64,000 nucleotides of DNA from Chrysemys picta bellii. Lineage: Eukaryota > Chordata > Testudines > Emydidae. The translations under genes and the position numbers were made by a program. Position 1 is the first letter of the stretch. Each line of letters opens with the position of its first letter. The stretch spans positions 112,626,421 through 112,690,420 of the forward strand of contig NC_088792.1 in assembly GCF_011386835.1 (NCBI RefSeq), written 5' to 3'. The notes beneath the pieces are model-generated. The model ran no database searches, was not told where the DNA came from, and was given only the letters and a program-made list of their open reading frames with translations. Below are positions 11,839 through 24,711 of this stretch, one piece after another.

Positions 11839-12954
11839 TAAGAACAAGTAGGGGAACTGGAGGACCTCGAGTTACATCCAGAGGAACAAGCAACAGACAC
11901 ACTTGGGTAATCTGTGTAGTTAGCAGTCAGTGAATTCCATGCTCTGAGAGATTAAGATGTGGTAGAGCACAAATCGGGGCACTATTGCTTTGACCTTTTG
12001 TCAGACAAACAGAATAGATCTCGTGTGCTTACTCTAGACCTGCCTATATGATAATTCAGGTCCATTTTGGAAGTCCTCCATAGTCCTCTATTACTTTCTT
12101 TTTATAATTCAATGTTCAAGACCAAATATAAGAAAGGAATGGGGGAGAATAGTTGGCTTTGATCAAGTGTATTTGGGAACCTATGCAGAGTGTTTAACTT
12201 TGGTGTCTGTTCGTTCACACCATAGCCTGCTATTCTAGGACACGTCAGTATTAGTAGTGGCGGTCTTGGCCACTAAAAACCTGCCTGAGACTACCAGAGT
12301 AGTGTTTCTGAAATATTTGGTCATGTCTTTCAGTCATGGACAAATTTAATTGTTAATCAATTCATCCACACCAATGCCAATAGCACCTGCTAAGAAATTG
12401 TTTTTGCTGGGTTTTGCGGGTTTAAGACCAGATATTTTGGATTTTCCAGCTGATCCAAACCTCCACTGTGCAGTCACGAAGGTTACAGCCCAATCTGATG
12501 TCTCAAATTCCTCAGTCTGAATATTTCCAATTCTGAACTCCCCACAGCAATGTGTGTTGGACTTGTGCCCATTTCCTGTGGGTTGGATACCATCTCAACC
12601 ATTTTTCTTGGAAAGTTGGGTGGTGACAATTCTTTTCTTTGCCAGCGGTGAGTTTGTGGAAGAAGCATATTTCTATGATTTTAAAGGAAGTGGTGGTAAA
12701 TTCTCTCAAAAGAAAGAATATCTTTAACCCCAGTATTGTTGGCAGTTAGACACCAGTGCCTCAACCATCTCTGGCCAAGTGGCAAAGGTCCCAGAGCAGG
12801 AAAGTAACTAGCAGATGAAACATATGAACAGTAATGATTTGTATGATTAACTGAAGTCTGGATTCAGACATGAGATTAGGACATGACAAGAGTTACTGTA
12901 TAAACTATATTTGTTTCACTACTCTATTAGAATTCTGAACACAAGAACGGCCGT
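11839..12954. other. Unique non-coding DNA
   Basis: No exon, RNA gene or named repeat recognised. The longest frames are about 65 residues and lack family motifs. Confidence 0.35.
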
Positions 12955-13815
12955 AAGAACATAAGAATGGGTCAAACCAATGGTGCATCTAGTCCAGTGT
13001 CCTGCCTTCCAACAGTTGCCAATGCCAGATGCTTTTGAGGAAATGAACAAAACAGGGCAATTATCAAGTGATCCATCCCTGGTTGTCCAGTCCCAGCTTC
13101 TGCTAGGGAGAGGTTTAGGAACACAGAGCATGGGATTGCATCCCTGCTATCCTCCATGAACTTATATAACCCTTTTTTGAACCTAGTTATACTTTTGGCC
13201 TTCACAATACCCCCTGGCAATGAGTTCCGCAAGTTGATTGTGTGTTGTGTGAAGTAGTACTTCCTTACGTTTAAATGTGCTGCCTATTAATTTAATTGGG
13301 TGACCCCTGGTTCTTGTGTTATGTAAAGGGGTAAATAATACTTCCTTATCCACTATCTGCACACCATTCACGATTTTACAGCCCTAGTCTCTTTTCTAAA
13401 CTGAACAGTTCCAAACTTTTTAATCCCTCTTCAGATGGAAGCTGTTCCATACTCCAAATCATTTTTGTTGCCCTTTTCTGTACCTTTTCTAATTATATCT
13501 TTTTTGAGATGGGGTGCCCAGAACTGCATCCAGTATTCAAGGTGTGGGCATATCTTGGGTTTATATAGTGGCGTTATATTTTCTGTCTTATTTTCTATCC
13601 CTTTCCTAGTTAGGTTGTGGGTTTTTGTTTTTTCCCCTCTACTGCTGCTGTATATTGAGGGGATGTTTCCAGATAACCATCCACAATGACTCCAAGATCT
13701 CTTTTTTGAGTGGCAACAGCTAATTTAAAACCCATCATTTTGTATGTATGTTGGGATTACATTTTCCACTGCAAATTCCTTTGCATCTAATGTGCATTAC
13801 TTACTGTGAGTGGGT
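12955..13815 (-). mobile_element. CR1 LINE 3' fragment, antisense
   Basis: Read on plus, this matches the antisense of reptilian CR1 3' regions. Recognisable landmarks are CATAAGAATGGGTCAAACCA, CCTCCATGAACTTATATAAC, ATTGGGTGACCCCTGGTTCT and GACTCCAAGATCTC. The coding strand is minus. The frame is destroyed by many changes, so the copy is old. Another CR1 fragment in the opposite orientation begins directly to the right. Confidence 0.8.
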
Positions 13816-14711
13816 CAACACATTAATGAAGGAAGGAGAACTGGTAGATGCAATTTATTGAGACTAAAAAGCCTTAAAGAAAACATTCAGAATGAGAGGT
13901 GGTCTTCTCAGGGATAAGAAACAGGCAAAAGGTTAAGAGTGAGTTGCCCCAAGGACGTGTGGTAGGACTAGTGCCTTTTATAAGTCATGTGTGACTTGGA
14001 CGAGATGAATGGAAACATGGTAAAATTTGCAAATGACAAAATTATTTGTTAGTAAAGTTTATAGTAGATGGTGAGAAACTCCAGTGACCTAATAAACACC
14101 AGATCATTAGGCAGCATGAGAATAAATTCAGTGGTGACAAATACAAGATATTCATCTTTTACATTCAGTGGCATGCAGTGTCACTGAGTGTAAACATCTG
14201 CTTACTGCACTATGGCAATCAGGATATCAAACCAATGTTTTAGGATGCGTAAAGGATAGGATAGGAAATAATGCATGGCTTTTAATGCCATTATATAACT
14301 CAACAGTATCCTGACTACTGTGTTCCTTCTGGTCATCCAATCTTGACAAAGATTTAGCAGAAATAAAAGGGGTACAGAGAATGATGAAAAACCTTCCATC
14401 TGAGGTGAGATTGAGAAGCTTAGGCATGTTTAGAAAGTAGATAATGGAGGTACATAACATAATGAATGGTATAGAGAGAAGGCTATCAGGGCACTCCTAT
14501 TTACCTTCTCATAATGCAAGAACAAGGGGACATCTACTGAAAATGAAAGGTAACACCTTTAAACTGATAAAAAGGAAGGTGATTTTTGTATGCAACACCT
14601 CATTAACCTGTGAGTCAGTATTATAAATGCTGAGTCCAAGAACGTGGTAGGATTCAAAAAAAGGAGCAGACATTTACATGGATAATCAGAAGGAGATTCA
14701 CAGTTAAATGA

Positions 14712-14806
14712 GTGTGTGTGTGTGTATGTATACACACACATACATATATATACACACATACATATATATACACACATACATATATATACATACATACACA
14801 CACACA
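14712..14806. repeat. (GT)n and (CA/TA)n microsatellite
   Basis: About 95 bp of GT, then alternating TACA and TATATA blocks. It directly abuts the palindrome on its right, which suggests that the repeat and the inversion share a replication-slippage or foldback origin. Confidence 0.9.
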
Positions 14807-15036
14807 CGAGTAACGGATAATATGGAACAACTTGCCTTGGGGAAAAATTCTTCCTAACCCTGGTATGGTTTATACTTGAATCATGAGAGCTTACATCACT
14901 TTTATGTTTATATACATGTATATATATGTATATAAACATAAAAGTGATGTAAGCTCTCATGATTCAAGTATAAACCATACCAGGGTTAGGAAGAATTTTT
15001 CCCCAAGGCAAGTTGTTCCATATTATCCGTTACTCG
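14807..15036. repeat. Near-perfect 230 bp palindrome in CR1 3'UTR
   Basis: The left arm starts CGAGTAACGGATAATATGG and the right arm ends CCATATTATCCGTTACTCG. The arms are about 115 bp with no spacer and are centred at 14921/14922. I found a single mismatch, close to the centre, in ACATGTATATATATGT. The arms hold decayed CR1 3' sequence, so the inverted copy is much younger than the CR1 insertion itself. An assembly or foldback artefact is possible. Confidence 0.93.
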
Positions 15037-15130
15037 TTTTCTGCATCTTCCTCTGAAACACCTGCTAATGGTCGCTTTCAGAGACAGCATACTGACCACA
15101 TGGACCACTGGTCTAATCTGGATATAGCAA

Positions 15131-15440
15131 TCCAGGCGGAGGCATGACCAGCAACTCTGCGTGCTGCCTCAGCCCGCAGGTGCCACCCCCGCAGCTCCTA
15201 CTGGCCGTGGTTCCAAGCCAATGGGAGCTGCGGAGCTAGCACTCGGGATGGGGCAGTGCGCAGAGCTGCCTGCTGCGCCTCTGCCTAGGAGCAGCTGGGA
15301 CAGGTTGCCACTTGTGGGGAGTTGCCTGAGGTGAGTGCCCCTGGATCTGCAACCTGAGCCCCCTCCCTCACCCAAACTCCCTCTCAGAGGCAGAGCCTCA
15401 CACCCTCTCCTGCGTCCCAGCCCCACACCCAAGCTCCCTC
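15131..15440. repeat. GC-rich dispersed repeat, unclassified
   Basis: A sharp rise in GC against AT-rich flanks, with CAGCTCCTACTGGCC and CCAATGGGAGCTGCGG forming an internal inverted pair. I recall similar GC-rich blocks as interiors of reptilian DNA transposons but cannot assign a family. Confidence 0.35.
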
Positions 15441-16432
15441 CCTCTTAGTTAACTGACATTTATCACTTACTGGCAACCTCCATTCCCCCAACATGCCGGA
15501 TAAAACAGCTTTTACTGTACTATGCTTACCACAAAGAACTGCAGGGACTCTCTTATACTCAAGAGACAGCTTCAGATATCACAGATTATGGAATAGCATC
15601 ACCTGGTAGAATTGTTTTGAGTTGGTATAGCTGCATGAATTGTAATCAGGATATACAGGGATGAACTGTGATGTTCTCTGAGATTTTAAGAAAACAAGCT
15701 CTATTTTGAGGATTTGCTTTCATCTGCATACAGTCAGTCATCATCTAGGATTCCATTTGGTCATACGGCTGGGTTAATTTGAATTTGGTTTTCTGTTCTC
15801 CAGAAGTTCTAGCCATTACCTGACTTCTACTCTCTAGCTAGGAAGGCTTATAAGAGAGGCTGAAATATACAGAACTACTACTAGGCTATTCAGTGCATCT
15901 TAATATGTACCTGACCTTCACAGAACATCATGGCTGCATTTAGCTGAATGTGCTACATATGTTTGTAATAGACAGATTATTTTAATCAAGAAGCAGGTAA
16001 AAACAGTTCTCTCCTGTTTAGCTCCATGAGCTTGAAACTGAACACAAGTCAGAGGACTACTTTTACCATTATTTTGCCTACTGTGATTTGAAGTTAAAGA
16101 AAAATTGTGGTAAGAAAGAAAAAGGATGGGACAGCAGCGAAATAAGTGACTGACATCATATACATTTGCTGGATCAATCCGCTTCAGAGTTTAGGATTCC
16201 AATCTGATCCTAAAAATCTGTAATACAACTGATAAGGTTCAGGTAGTATGCAGAGAGGTTAAAGGTGTTAAAATCTATTCTATGAATTACAATTATTAAA
16301 TGTTCACTAACATTTTTATTACATCATGCTAATATAGCAACCCTCATTGCTCCCTCATAATTTTTGTTTATGAGATGAAAGTAAATTTGGCCAGTATTCT
16401 GCTGACATTTACTCAGGAGATGAATACACTTA
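15441..16432. other. Non-coding DNA, nothing recognised
   Basis: No open frame of note and no repeat landmarks that I can name. Confidence 0.35.
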
Positions 16433-16685
16433 GAATGCTACAGCAGCACTGCTGTAGCGCTGCAGCATAGACACTCACTACGGAGGTGGGGTGGGAGGGG
16501 TTCTCCTGTTGCTGTAGTTAATCCACCTCTTCAAGAGGAAGTCGCTAGCTTGACGGAAGAATTCTTCTGTCGACCTAGCACTGTTTACACTAGGTCACCT
16601 AAACTAGATCACTCGGGGGTGTGGATTTTTCACATCCCATAGCGATGAAGCTGGGTCGACCTAACTTTTCAGTGTAGACCAGTCC
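16433..16685. mobile_element. MITE with TTA target duplication
   Basis: The right end GTGTAGACCAGTCC carries the Harbinger-type 'GTCTACAC' terminus, and TTA flanks both sides (16430-16432 and 16686-16688). The left end is diverged (GAATGCTACAGCAGCACTGC). The interior has CAGCGCTGCTG-type and GTCGACCTA motifs seen in other MITEs here. It is 253 bp and non-coding. Confidence 0.5.
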
Positions 16686-18714
16686 TTATATCCGCCTTTC
16701 CTGAGGTGAAAACATGGCTGAGGGAGGGGGAAAAAGTGGTGATATTTTGTCAAACATTTAATATTATATTTCAATTTGAATATTTGAATGTGCTTGGAGC
16801 GATTAAAGACTAAAAGCATTCTGTAGAAGTTTGGCTCTGCATTATAAATTAGTTATAAATACTGAGTTCTATCTGAGTTATGTTGGATTTTTCTGTTTAA
16901 ATCCATTTCATTTTAACAATAATATGGATTAAAAATGATTGCTAAGCACTTTGTTTCATTTTTATGATACATTATACAATTTATGTTCACACCTATAATA
17001 ACCATCTGTAAAATGGGGTAGCTTTTCTTGTTCTATGCTGTGTGCATGCATGTGGGTAATGGCATTTTTATACAGTTACGTAAACCCGACGTACGCAAAT
17101 CCGCTCTTACAGAAAAAGTTCCGTAAGCTAGAAAGAGGAGGGTTTTTTTTTTTTTTTGCATAATGATCGGAGATATGTTTCCGACTTATGCAAAATTCGA
17201 GTTATGCAAGGTGTTCCGGAATGGAATGCTTGCGTAAGTCGGGGAGCATCTGTACTGGGATTTACAGTACTCTGGGTTCTAAACATACTAAAAAATGACC
17301 AGTAAGATGCAGTACCATGCAATTATCCAATAACTATATTACAAAGAGATATTCTTCAACTGAGTAAAAAGCCCCAAAAAGGTCATCTCAGAAAATGAAA
17401 GGAGAGACTGGCATGATGGAACAGCCCATTCCGAGTGGGGGGGATTTGACATAAAAGAACAGTATGGGTTCATGCTGGAGCAATGTAAACAATGTGCAAG
17501 AATGAGAAATGTATGATTATTTTCTTGTTAGCAGCTTCTCTCGAATTCATTACTCAAGGGCTAATGCCCCCAATCCTATGGAATTTGGAGATGGTCTAAA
17601 GTTGATGAGGCTCCGGCACTAAGCTCTACCTTTCAGCTCAGGCCATCAGAAGAGATGTGTACTGTGACTACCAGATTTCACAGCGGTAGAAACACTCCAG
17701 CAACAATTATTAGCCTTAACACAACTTGATATAATGGATTAAATTAACCTTAAATCAATATATGTCTAAGTCTCCATTTGGAAAAAAAAATCTGTTTATA
17801 TTCTGGTTGTTCACCAGGCTACCAGAATCAGTTGAATTTGAAGACAAGCTGCTAGCAGAAAGAAAATCAAGTCAGAAATTTCTGATTCTGTCGCATAGCT
17901 TCTCTCCTCATTCATTACTGAAGGGCAGTAGAAAGCAGTGAACAGCAGAGACAGGGAGGGAAAGCATGAGCAGAGTTTTAATTATTACAGTAGAACAATA
18001 GGCAGGAATGGAAGTTCCACCATATAAAGCAAGAGCTTTATCAACTAAGGAATTATGTGGGAACCAACCCAGTAGCACCTTCCTATGAAAAAACTTACTT
18101 TGCAAATTTTCCTTAGATGAAGCTCATACACTTTCCCCCGCTCCATGGACTTCTGTGAAGTTTTCCAGATGTCTAGCAGGCCAACTGGTGCAGGATTTTA
18201 ACATCTTGCCTGGAGCAACCTTGAGGAGATAAAACCTTGACACATTTTGGACAGAACGAGATGACCAGGGTACAACTGGCATATGTACTCCATATGCTTG
18301 AGGAAAATCTTCAGAGCTCTAGGAATACCACAATCTTTCAACAATTAAAACAAAATGGAGAACTATTTCCCAGGAATTGTGAAAAGAGGAACTTACCTTG
18401 AGCAAAAAGGTTTCTGGAGCTACAAGAATACCTTTTCCTCATCACAAAAGCAGGGTGGTTCTCATATGGATATGGGAACGAATCCCAAAACTTGCCATTC
18501 AGAGGAAATGGTCACTAGAAAGGCCAGCTCTGGGCTTGTTTGATTTGTCATTATGATTAAACTTGATACTCAAATGGAGAATCCAATGCACCTGTCTACA
18601 AAATGCTGCTAAGGCTGGTACCCATGTTTCTAAGGTGTTCGGTTGTAGAACTCCAGCCAAACCTTGTGGAGAAACTCTAGTGTAGCTGAGATCACTAGAA
18701 TTTTGGGATTATTG
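16686..18714. other. Non-coding DNA
   Basis: Contains a poly(T) run at about 17146-17158 and no frame longer than 65 residues. No exon or named repeat recognised. Confidence 0.35.
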
Positions 18715-18800
18715 TATTATTTTTATTACAATAGCATCTAGAGATCAGGCCCTATTGTGCTGGGTACTGCATAAACTAAACAGTCCCTGCCCCCAAAAGC
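18715..18800 (-). mobile_element. Ancient L2/L3- or SINE-like 3' fragment
   Basis: On plus it reads ATTTTTATTACAATAGCATC, then CCCTATTGTGCTGGG and CAGTCCCTGCCCC. This matches the antisense of a widely dispersed amniote 3' end. The same family recurs at 24712-24840 (opposite strand) and 26840-26960. Confidence 0.45.
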
Positions 18801-19175
18801 TTTCTGATTCACTTCACACCAGAAACATAAATTTGACCAGATAAATGCATGAAATTGAATTCTATATGGATACCAAACTGTATCCAAGATTAATGAAGAA
18901 TCCATGCTGAACTACACTTCTCTTCGATGCCCAGGCTATTGCTGGTCTGAATGAATGAGTCCTGCTTCAAGAGATCTGGGTATTTTCTGCAGGTACAATG
19001 TGAGGTCCTTGAGTATCAAGTCCAAAGTGCCTTCTGGGTCAAAGGAGGATTAGGAGGATCACAACTCTCCTGTTTCTTCTTTTCTGTATCCTGAACATGC
19101 ATTGTCTAGACAGGTAGCAGATTCTTCTCTGCCTAAGACATTATATCCATTCCCAAGGAGAATCTTGTACCTCAA

Positions 19176-19384
19176 GGGTATGTCTACACAGCAAAGAAAA
19201 ACCCTTGGCTGCCCCATGCCAGCCAACTTGGGCTTGTGGGGCTATTTCACTTGTGTAAACTTTCGGGCTTCAGCTGGAGCCTGAGCTATGGGACCCTCCC
19301 ATCCCTCAGGGTTCTAGAGTCCAGGCTCCAGCCCGATCCCAGAAGTCTACACAGCAATGAAACCAAAGCCCAAGACCACTGTTC
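19176..19384. mobile_element. Truncated MITE with Harbinger-type left end
   Basis: The left terminus is GGGTATGTCTACACAGCAA. An internal inverted copy, AAGTCTACACAGCAATGAAA, precedes the point where the right end should be, but the matching right terminus is missing. The interior is GC-rich with GGCTCCAGCC-type repeats. Confidence 0.5.
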
Positions 19385-19681
19385 CAATCCCATATGGCCA
19401 TATTTTGTGTTTGTTTTTAAAAGAGGTATACCCTGATACAGGTGTCAACTGAAAAGAATTTGTTCTAAGATTAGTCTTCCAACTATACTTGCTTCCATAG
19501 AGAGTATGCAAGGATCTGGAGTGAAAGTTAGATTGGCGTTCAGTATATTGTTGTATTTACCGGCCCACAAAGGGGCTTTTTGATGTGAACTGAATGACAT
19601 CTAATTTTGCACTACATCAAGTGCTAGGTCTTTAGAAGGAATTTCAAGAGGTGTATTTTGAGAAACACACTCAGGGGATGA

Positions 19682-19905
19682 AGTCATAGAATCATAGACT
19701 TTAAGGTCAGAAGGGATCATTATGATTGTCTAGTCTGACCTCCTGCACAACGCAGGCCACAGAGTCTCACCTACCCATTCCTGTATCAAACCCCTAACCT
19801 ATGTCTGAGCTACTGAAGTCCTCAAATCATGGTTTAAAGACTTCAAGGTGCAGAGAATCCTCCAGCAAGTGATCCGTGCACCAGCAATCCTCACCATTGG
19901 CGATA
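19682..19905 (-). mobile_element. CR1 LINE 3' terminal fragment, antisense
   Basis: On plus it begins GTCATAGAATCATAGACTTT, the reverse complement of the CR1 3' tail (TTCTATGATTCTA-type). It continues AAGGTCAGAAGGGATCATTA and TCTGACCTCCTGCACAACGC. It is 5' truncated, as most CR1 copies are. Confidence 0.8.
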
Positions 19906-21980
19906 ATTAGCTCCTGATGACCTCTCAGGAATGATGCAATAAAGTTTTGGATCTTGGCAAATCTTTACCACTATGGTAAAATTAAGGCCATAGCCATGTC
20001 TATTTTGATCTATAGATGAACAATTCTCAGCACTCAGATAAAAAGGTCGTCTTGATATTGAAGAACTGGTGGCTATGAATCCTTTCCAGTAGCTGTTCTT
20101 TTATTAATGGGGTCTGTTTCTCTGGACAGCGTACTGATTGACGTTGTCTATGCATGGGTATAGGTGCATAACATATGACCTGTGTCGTACTGTGACTACA
20201 ACCAGCCTCTTAAGACTCTGGGTGCAGAGGGTATATCAGAAGGAAGAGAGCTGTACAGGAAACGAGAGCTCTCGTACACAAACACTGTGTCATGCTGAGG
20301 ATTTTATTGGTTTTGAGGGAAATGTATCTAGTTTTCTTTGGAAGCTTCTGCTACAGATTTTTTCCCCTCTGCTCGGGTAACAGTCCTTTCTTGGATACGC
20401 TTGGGGTTGGTAGCGACGAATGGATTGCTATGCTGACATGGACAGCAAGGCTTCTCTGCAATTTCAGCTACTTATTTCTTTATATCCCTTCAGGATGAGT
20501 GATTGCTATTCATGGTTGTAATATGGCTTCCTTATAGTCACCAAGTTAGAATCCACTGAATTTGCATCACAAATCACATCAACAGTTGACCAAGACAAAA
20601 CCCAAGATGTCTTAACCCAAGCAAGGATCATACACCTAGACAATGAGTCATGCATTTGCCACAATGTAGGCATTCCCATACTAAATACATGAAAAAAGCT
20701 TCAGTTCGAGCGGCTACAGCGGAGGCTATGAAATTAGTGTGTGTCACTACTCTATGGGGTTCTCTGGAAGAAAGTTCCCTTCTGAAGGTATATTGCTGCA
20801 CCAACCATAGGCTCCCAACATTTATGAAAATTCTTTTACATTTTAGTTTAAACATTTGATTTAGGCAACGTGAACCCAGGTAGCTAATAATGCTTCAAAG
20901 GGAAAGTATTTTGAGTTCCTTACAAGCCACTGACGGAAAACCCTGTTCTGGAAAAGTCCTGTAGGTGTGTGTATGTGGTACTTCTTCCTCTGACTGTTTA
21001 CTGGGGGAGGGATGGGGGAGAGAGGGAGTAGTAAACTATTATTTCTGGAAGGGGGACCACACAACAGGGGAGGGGTACTGAAAGGCTGCCAGCTTGTTCC
21101 CCCAGACTAGCTAGCACCCAAATATGTACTGTAGGAGCAACCTATTTTATCATTCAGGGATTTACTCAGTAAATCAGGATCATTTTGAAAATGGGAAAGG
21201 ATTTCTCACTTCTCTGTAACCCCATGATGGTGCAAGCCTCAGAATCCTCAGAATGGAGGAATGGATCCTCAGAATGGAGTGGAATCCTCAGAATCCTCTG
21301 TTTGCATCACAGATGGCCTGAAGTGTTCCTAAAGCTTTAATGTGAAGTGGGGAAGGTGGAGAAAGAGAGACTCTTTCCCACCTATCAGAATCTGAGCCCC
21401 TTTTCCTGATAATCAGAGGACACAATTCCCATTTTGATACTGCCTGAAATCCAAGTGACTTTGCCCAGCAGAGCGAAGGCTCTTGTGTTGAGAGCCAGGC
21501 AGGCACAATTCCCATCAGGCTGCAGCCTGAGGCAGGGCTGCACAGGAAGAACTGGCTTCTCTGCATACCCAGATATGCTGCAGGGTGGGGGAGAGGTGGT
21601 GAGTATGATGCAGATCACTGCATGAGTCTCTGTTAGGAGACAAGCCCCAGCAAACGCTCTCTCAGGGAGAGAAGGCAAAAGGGAAGGGGTTTAACCCCTG
21701 AACTACTTGTTCGTTTAAAATACTAATTGCTGCCTTGTGAAGGACACTTGCTTTTCTGTTTTGGGGACCTGGTATCTCTGGGGTTTGCAGGACTTATCTC
21801 TGAGTATAATAGTGGGAAGAAAGGGAGCTGAGGAGGAGCCCTGCCTTCTTTTCTCAGGGAGCTGAGGCCCCACTTCAGGATCTGGGAGAACTGGGGACGG
21901 GGGAGGGGAGGAGGAGGGAAGGCTAGTCCTTTCAGGTTTTTAACAACCTCCTCCCCAGCCCAGGTCTGCTGTGAGACTTA
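19906..21980. other. Non-coding DNA with one small tandem repeat
   Basis: No gene recognised. About four copies of a GAATCCTCAGAATGGA-like unit lie at 21236-21300. Sequence on both sides of the next MITE has a similar look and may be one old unclassified repeat. Confidence 0.3.
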
Positions 21981-22633
21981 TGTCTTGGCTACACTTGCAA
22001 GTTACAGCGCTGTAAAGCCTCCCCCAGCGCTGTAACTCACTCCCCGTCCACACTGGCAGGGCACTTACAGCGCTGTATCTCCCTGCATACACCGCTGCAG
22101 GTACTCCACATCTCCGAGAGGAATAACAGCTGCAGCGGAGTGGCTACGACTCACGGGTGTGAGTGTAAACGCTTGCAGCGCTGTACTAATCAGCTTGTCA
22201 AGTGGCCAATCCTCTCCATTGTTGTGACCGGCTCCAGGAAAGCGGAAGTGTCGGTTTCAAAGCTCGTACCACAGAGAAAAGCGAACAGTTTCCAGCTTGC
22301 TTTGAGTAAGTAAATGAATGAGCAGGGGGCCGGGAGTTCGGAACTTGCAAAATAGAGAGCGGACATGCTCCAAAAAGAACACTCTCTTCCCCCACACTCC
22401 CTGTCACAATCCACTCTACCCACCCGTTTTGAAAAGCACGTTGCAGCCACATGAATGCTGGTATAGCTGCCCATAATGCATCGCTCCCAACACAGCTGCA
22501 AATGTGGCAAGTGTGGCCACACCACTGCGCTGGCAGCTGTCAATGTGGACAGACTGCAGCACTTTTCCCTACTCAGCTGTACGAAGACAGGTTTACCTCA
22601 CAGCGCTGTACAGCTGCAAGTGTAGCCAAGGCC
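21981..22633. mobile_element. PIF/Harbinger MITE, 653 bp, TTA duplication
   Basis: The left end is TGTCTTGGCTACACTTGCA. The reverse complement of the right end is GGCCTTGGCTACACTTGCA. TTA sits on both sides (21978-21980 and 22634-22636). Several CAGCGCTGTA motifs occur near both ends in both orientations. No transposase frame is present, so it depends on another element. Confidence 0.7.
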
Positions 22634-23589
22634 TTAGCTTCCTTCTCGTCCTTACTCTCTCCTGGAAAGCTCAGAAATTCCTAATCAGGTTTTCTGTGTT
22701 AAAGTCTCAGTTTCATGGGGAATGGGGGCTTGGGGCACCTGACATGCTAGTCTGACTCTGAGCCTTGTACCTATCCAGTGCAAGGGTTCAGCTGTCTGGG
22801 AACAGGTGGGGCATAATTCACTCTCTACAGAGCTGTTTCACATAGGGGATACCTCCTAGATTTAAGCCAGGTGTTTACAGGACAGCTCTGCCAGGCCAGA
22901 GTGGGGCAGTGAACTCTGGCAGGGAGGCACTACAGAGGCAGATCCAGGTAGCTGAAACTCCCTGCCAGAATATTTCTGGAGGGGTGACATTACCTGATCC
23001 AGGGGAGGTTGAGTAGGAAGATAAGTCACAACTACACAAAAATAAAGATTTTAAAAACAAAATGGTTGCAAGAAACTGAACTGCCAACTTGTTCCGCTGC
23101 CAGAATCAGAAAATTTGATGGCCTGAGCTGAAGGGCGGAGCTTAAGCCCTGGTGCCTCCAGCAACAACACTGGACTGCCTCCAAATTGCAGTGGTGAGGG
23201 GCATTAACCCATTAGTAATGAATGAAGTTGTGCAACAGAATGACAAGTGAGATACCATTTTAACTCATTCTCTCCAAAACTGAACTACTCACATTTCCTC
23301 CTAATTCAGCTTTTCACCTTACATTCCTGTTCCATGGATGCTGAATGGGGGGAGCTGGATTCTTTTTCAGCATCAGATCTGAGCACAGAGGAGCTTGCAA
23401 CTGAAGGAAACTTTTTTTTTTGGCACGGGGGGGGGGGGGGAGAGGAGGAAGATATCTACTGGAAACCAACTGATGTTGGATAGTAGAGCAGAGCACTCAG
23501 TCACACAGCAAGGAAGTCTGTGCTGTGAAGAGAGAAAAACATTGTGCTTGTTTGCAGAATAAGAAAACTGACAAGGCAAGATAAGAAGC
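22634..23589. other. Non-coding DNA with poly(T)/poly(G) run
   Basis: Holds a TTTTTTTTTT and G-homopolymer block at about 23411-23440. No gene seen. Confidence 0.35.
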
Positions 23590-23803
23590 AATCAGCTTAC
23601 TCTGCAGCAAGGGGAAATTTTTAACTGTAAGGATAGGATTACCTATGGAGGTTATAGAATTCCTGTCATTGGAGATTTTTAATAACAGGTTGGACAAACA
23701 TCTGTCAGGGATGGTCTAGGTATACTTGGTCCTGCCTTAACACACAGGATGGACTAGATGACCTCTTCAGGTCCCTTTCAACCCTACACTTCTATGATTC
23801 TAT
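23590..23803 (+). mobile_element. CR1 LINE 3' end, sense
   Basis: Typical CR1 3'UTR: TTGGAGATTTTTAATAACAG, GGATGGACTAGATGACCTC and a terminal CTATGATTCTAT. It is 5' truncated and non-coding. Confidence 0.85.
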
Positions 23804-24711
23804 AACTACTGTAAATACAGAGATGTTGAAAAATCCAATTGAAGAAGGAGACGTGGAAGTTAAGTGACCAATGCAATGAAGCTGGGTAGGGGTTAATTCA
23901 ATGTGGTCACTTGGCTGAAAGAAGCTGAAGATATTTTAATGTTATTCCTGTCAGACAGGAGCACTAAAGACTGTCTTTATGCCTCCTAGGAGAGGAAAAG
24001 CTTCTGGAGTTTAGCTCCACCCCTATGAATTCCCAATGAGGCTATTTACATATGGAGTGCTTTGAAAACTGTCTCCATAGCTGCTGGATAAAAGTTTATG
24101 GAGAACGGGCCTGACTGGATCTAAAAATAAATCTCTCTTATTTGGATACCATGAACTATTTGAACTGCACATTAGAAAGTTTGGGAAATTGTTTCTGGGC
24201 TAAATGATTTCACCAGACCAGGACTGCAGGAAAAAAAAATGCCCTAAAGACTATCACATACCAATAACAACAAAGGAAGAAGCTGGCAATTGCAGGAGTG
24301 GTTGGTTATGTATTAGAAGGATAATATGTAGAACCAGAAGACAACAGTTTCTAAATTAGGAACTTGAGAAAGGTTTAAAGGCCAGAGAGGATCCAAAGAA
24401 TTCCTAGAAAGTAAGGATGACAACCAAATATACAAACGATTACATCACCACCCTCATACCCTCTTCATTGTGTCAATTTGCCTCAGTGCCCAATTTGCCA
24501 ATTATCCTACAACCATCTCTAGGCTTCTTCTTAGTCATTCCTTCATATTGAATACTTACATAGACATAATGCACCAAAGCCATAACCTTCACAACCTCCT
24601 TGCCATTTGAGCAACACCAATAAAAACATCAATGAAATATTTTTACATTTTAGAATATTTTATCTCACCATGCTGTGCATTATATTTTGTGGTGTAACTG
24701 CATAATATTGC
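23804..24711. other. Intergenic DNA downstream of GALNT1
   Basis: No frame or repeat recognised. It lies beyond the probable end of the GALNT1 3'UTR. Confidence 0.35.

Larger units (their letters stand above)
13825..15130 (+). mobile_element. CR1 LINE 3' fragment, sense, interrupted by a palindrome
   Basis: Begins with a decayed reverse-transcriptase segment (GAACTGGTAGATGCAATTTA, the usual LVDAIYLDF region of CR1). It runs through the C-terminal ORF2 and 3'UTR landmarks (GGAAAAATTCTTCCTAACCC) and ends with CTCTGAAACACCTGC and GGACCACTGGTCTAATCTGG. A (CA/TA)n run at 14712-14806 and a 230 bp inverted duplication at 14807-15036 lie inside its 3' part. Frames are broken throughout. Confidence 0.75.

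Noticed and set aside
14559..14960. 133-residue minus-strand frame
   Set aside because: It is created by the (GT/TA)n microsatellite (repeats of I, Y, V, C and H) and the palindrome.
1..24700. MIR187, which lies downstream of GALNT1 in mammals
   Set aside because: No sequence resembling the mature miR-187 or its hairpin is visible; in mammals it is much further away.
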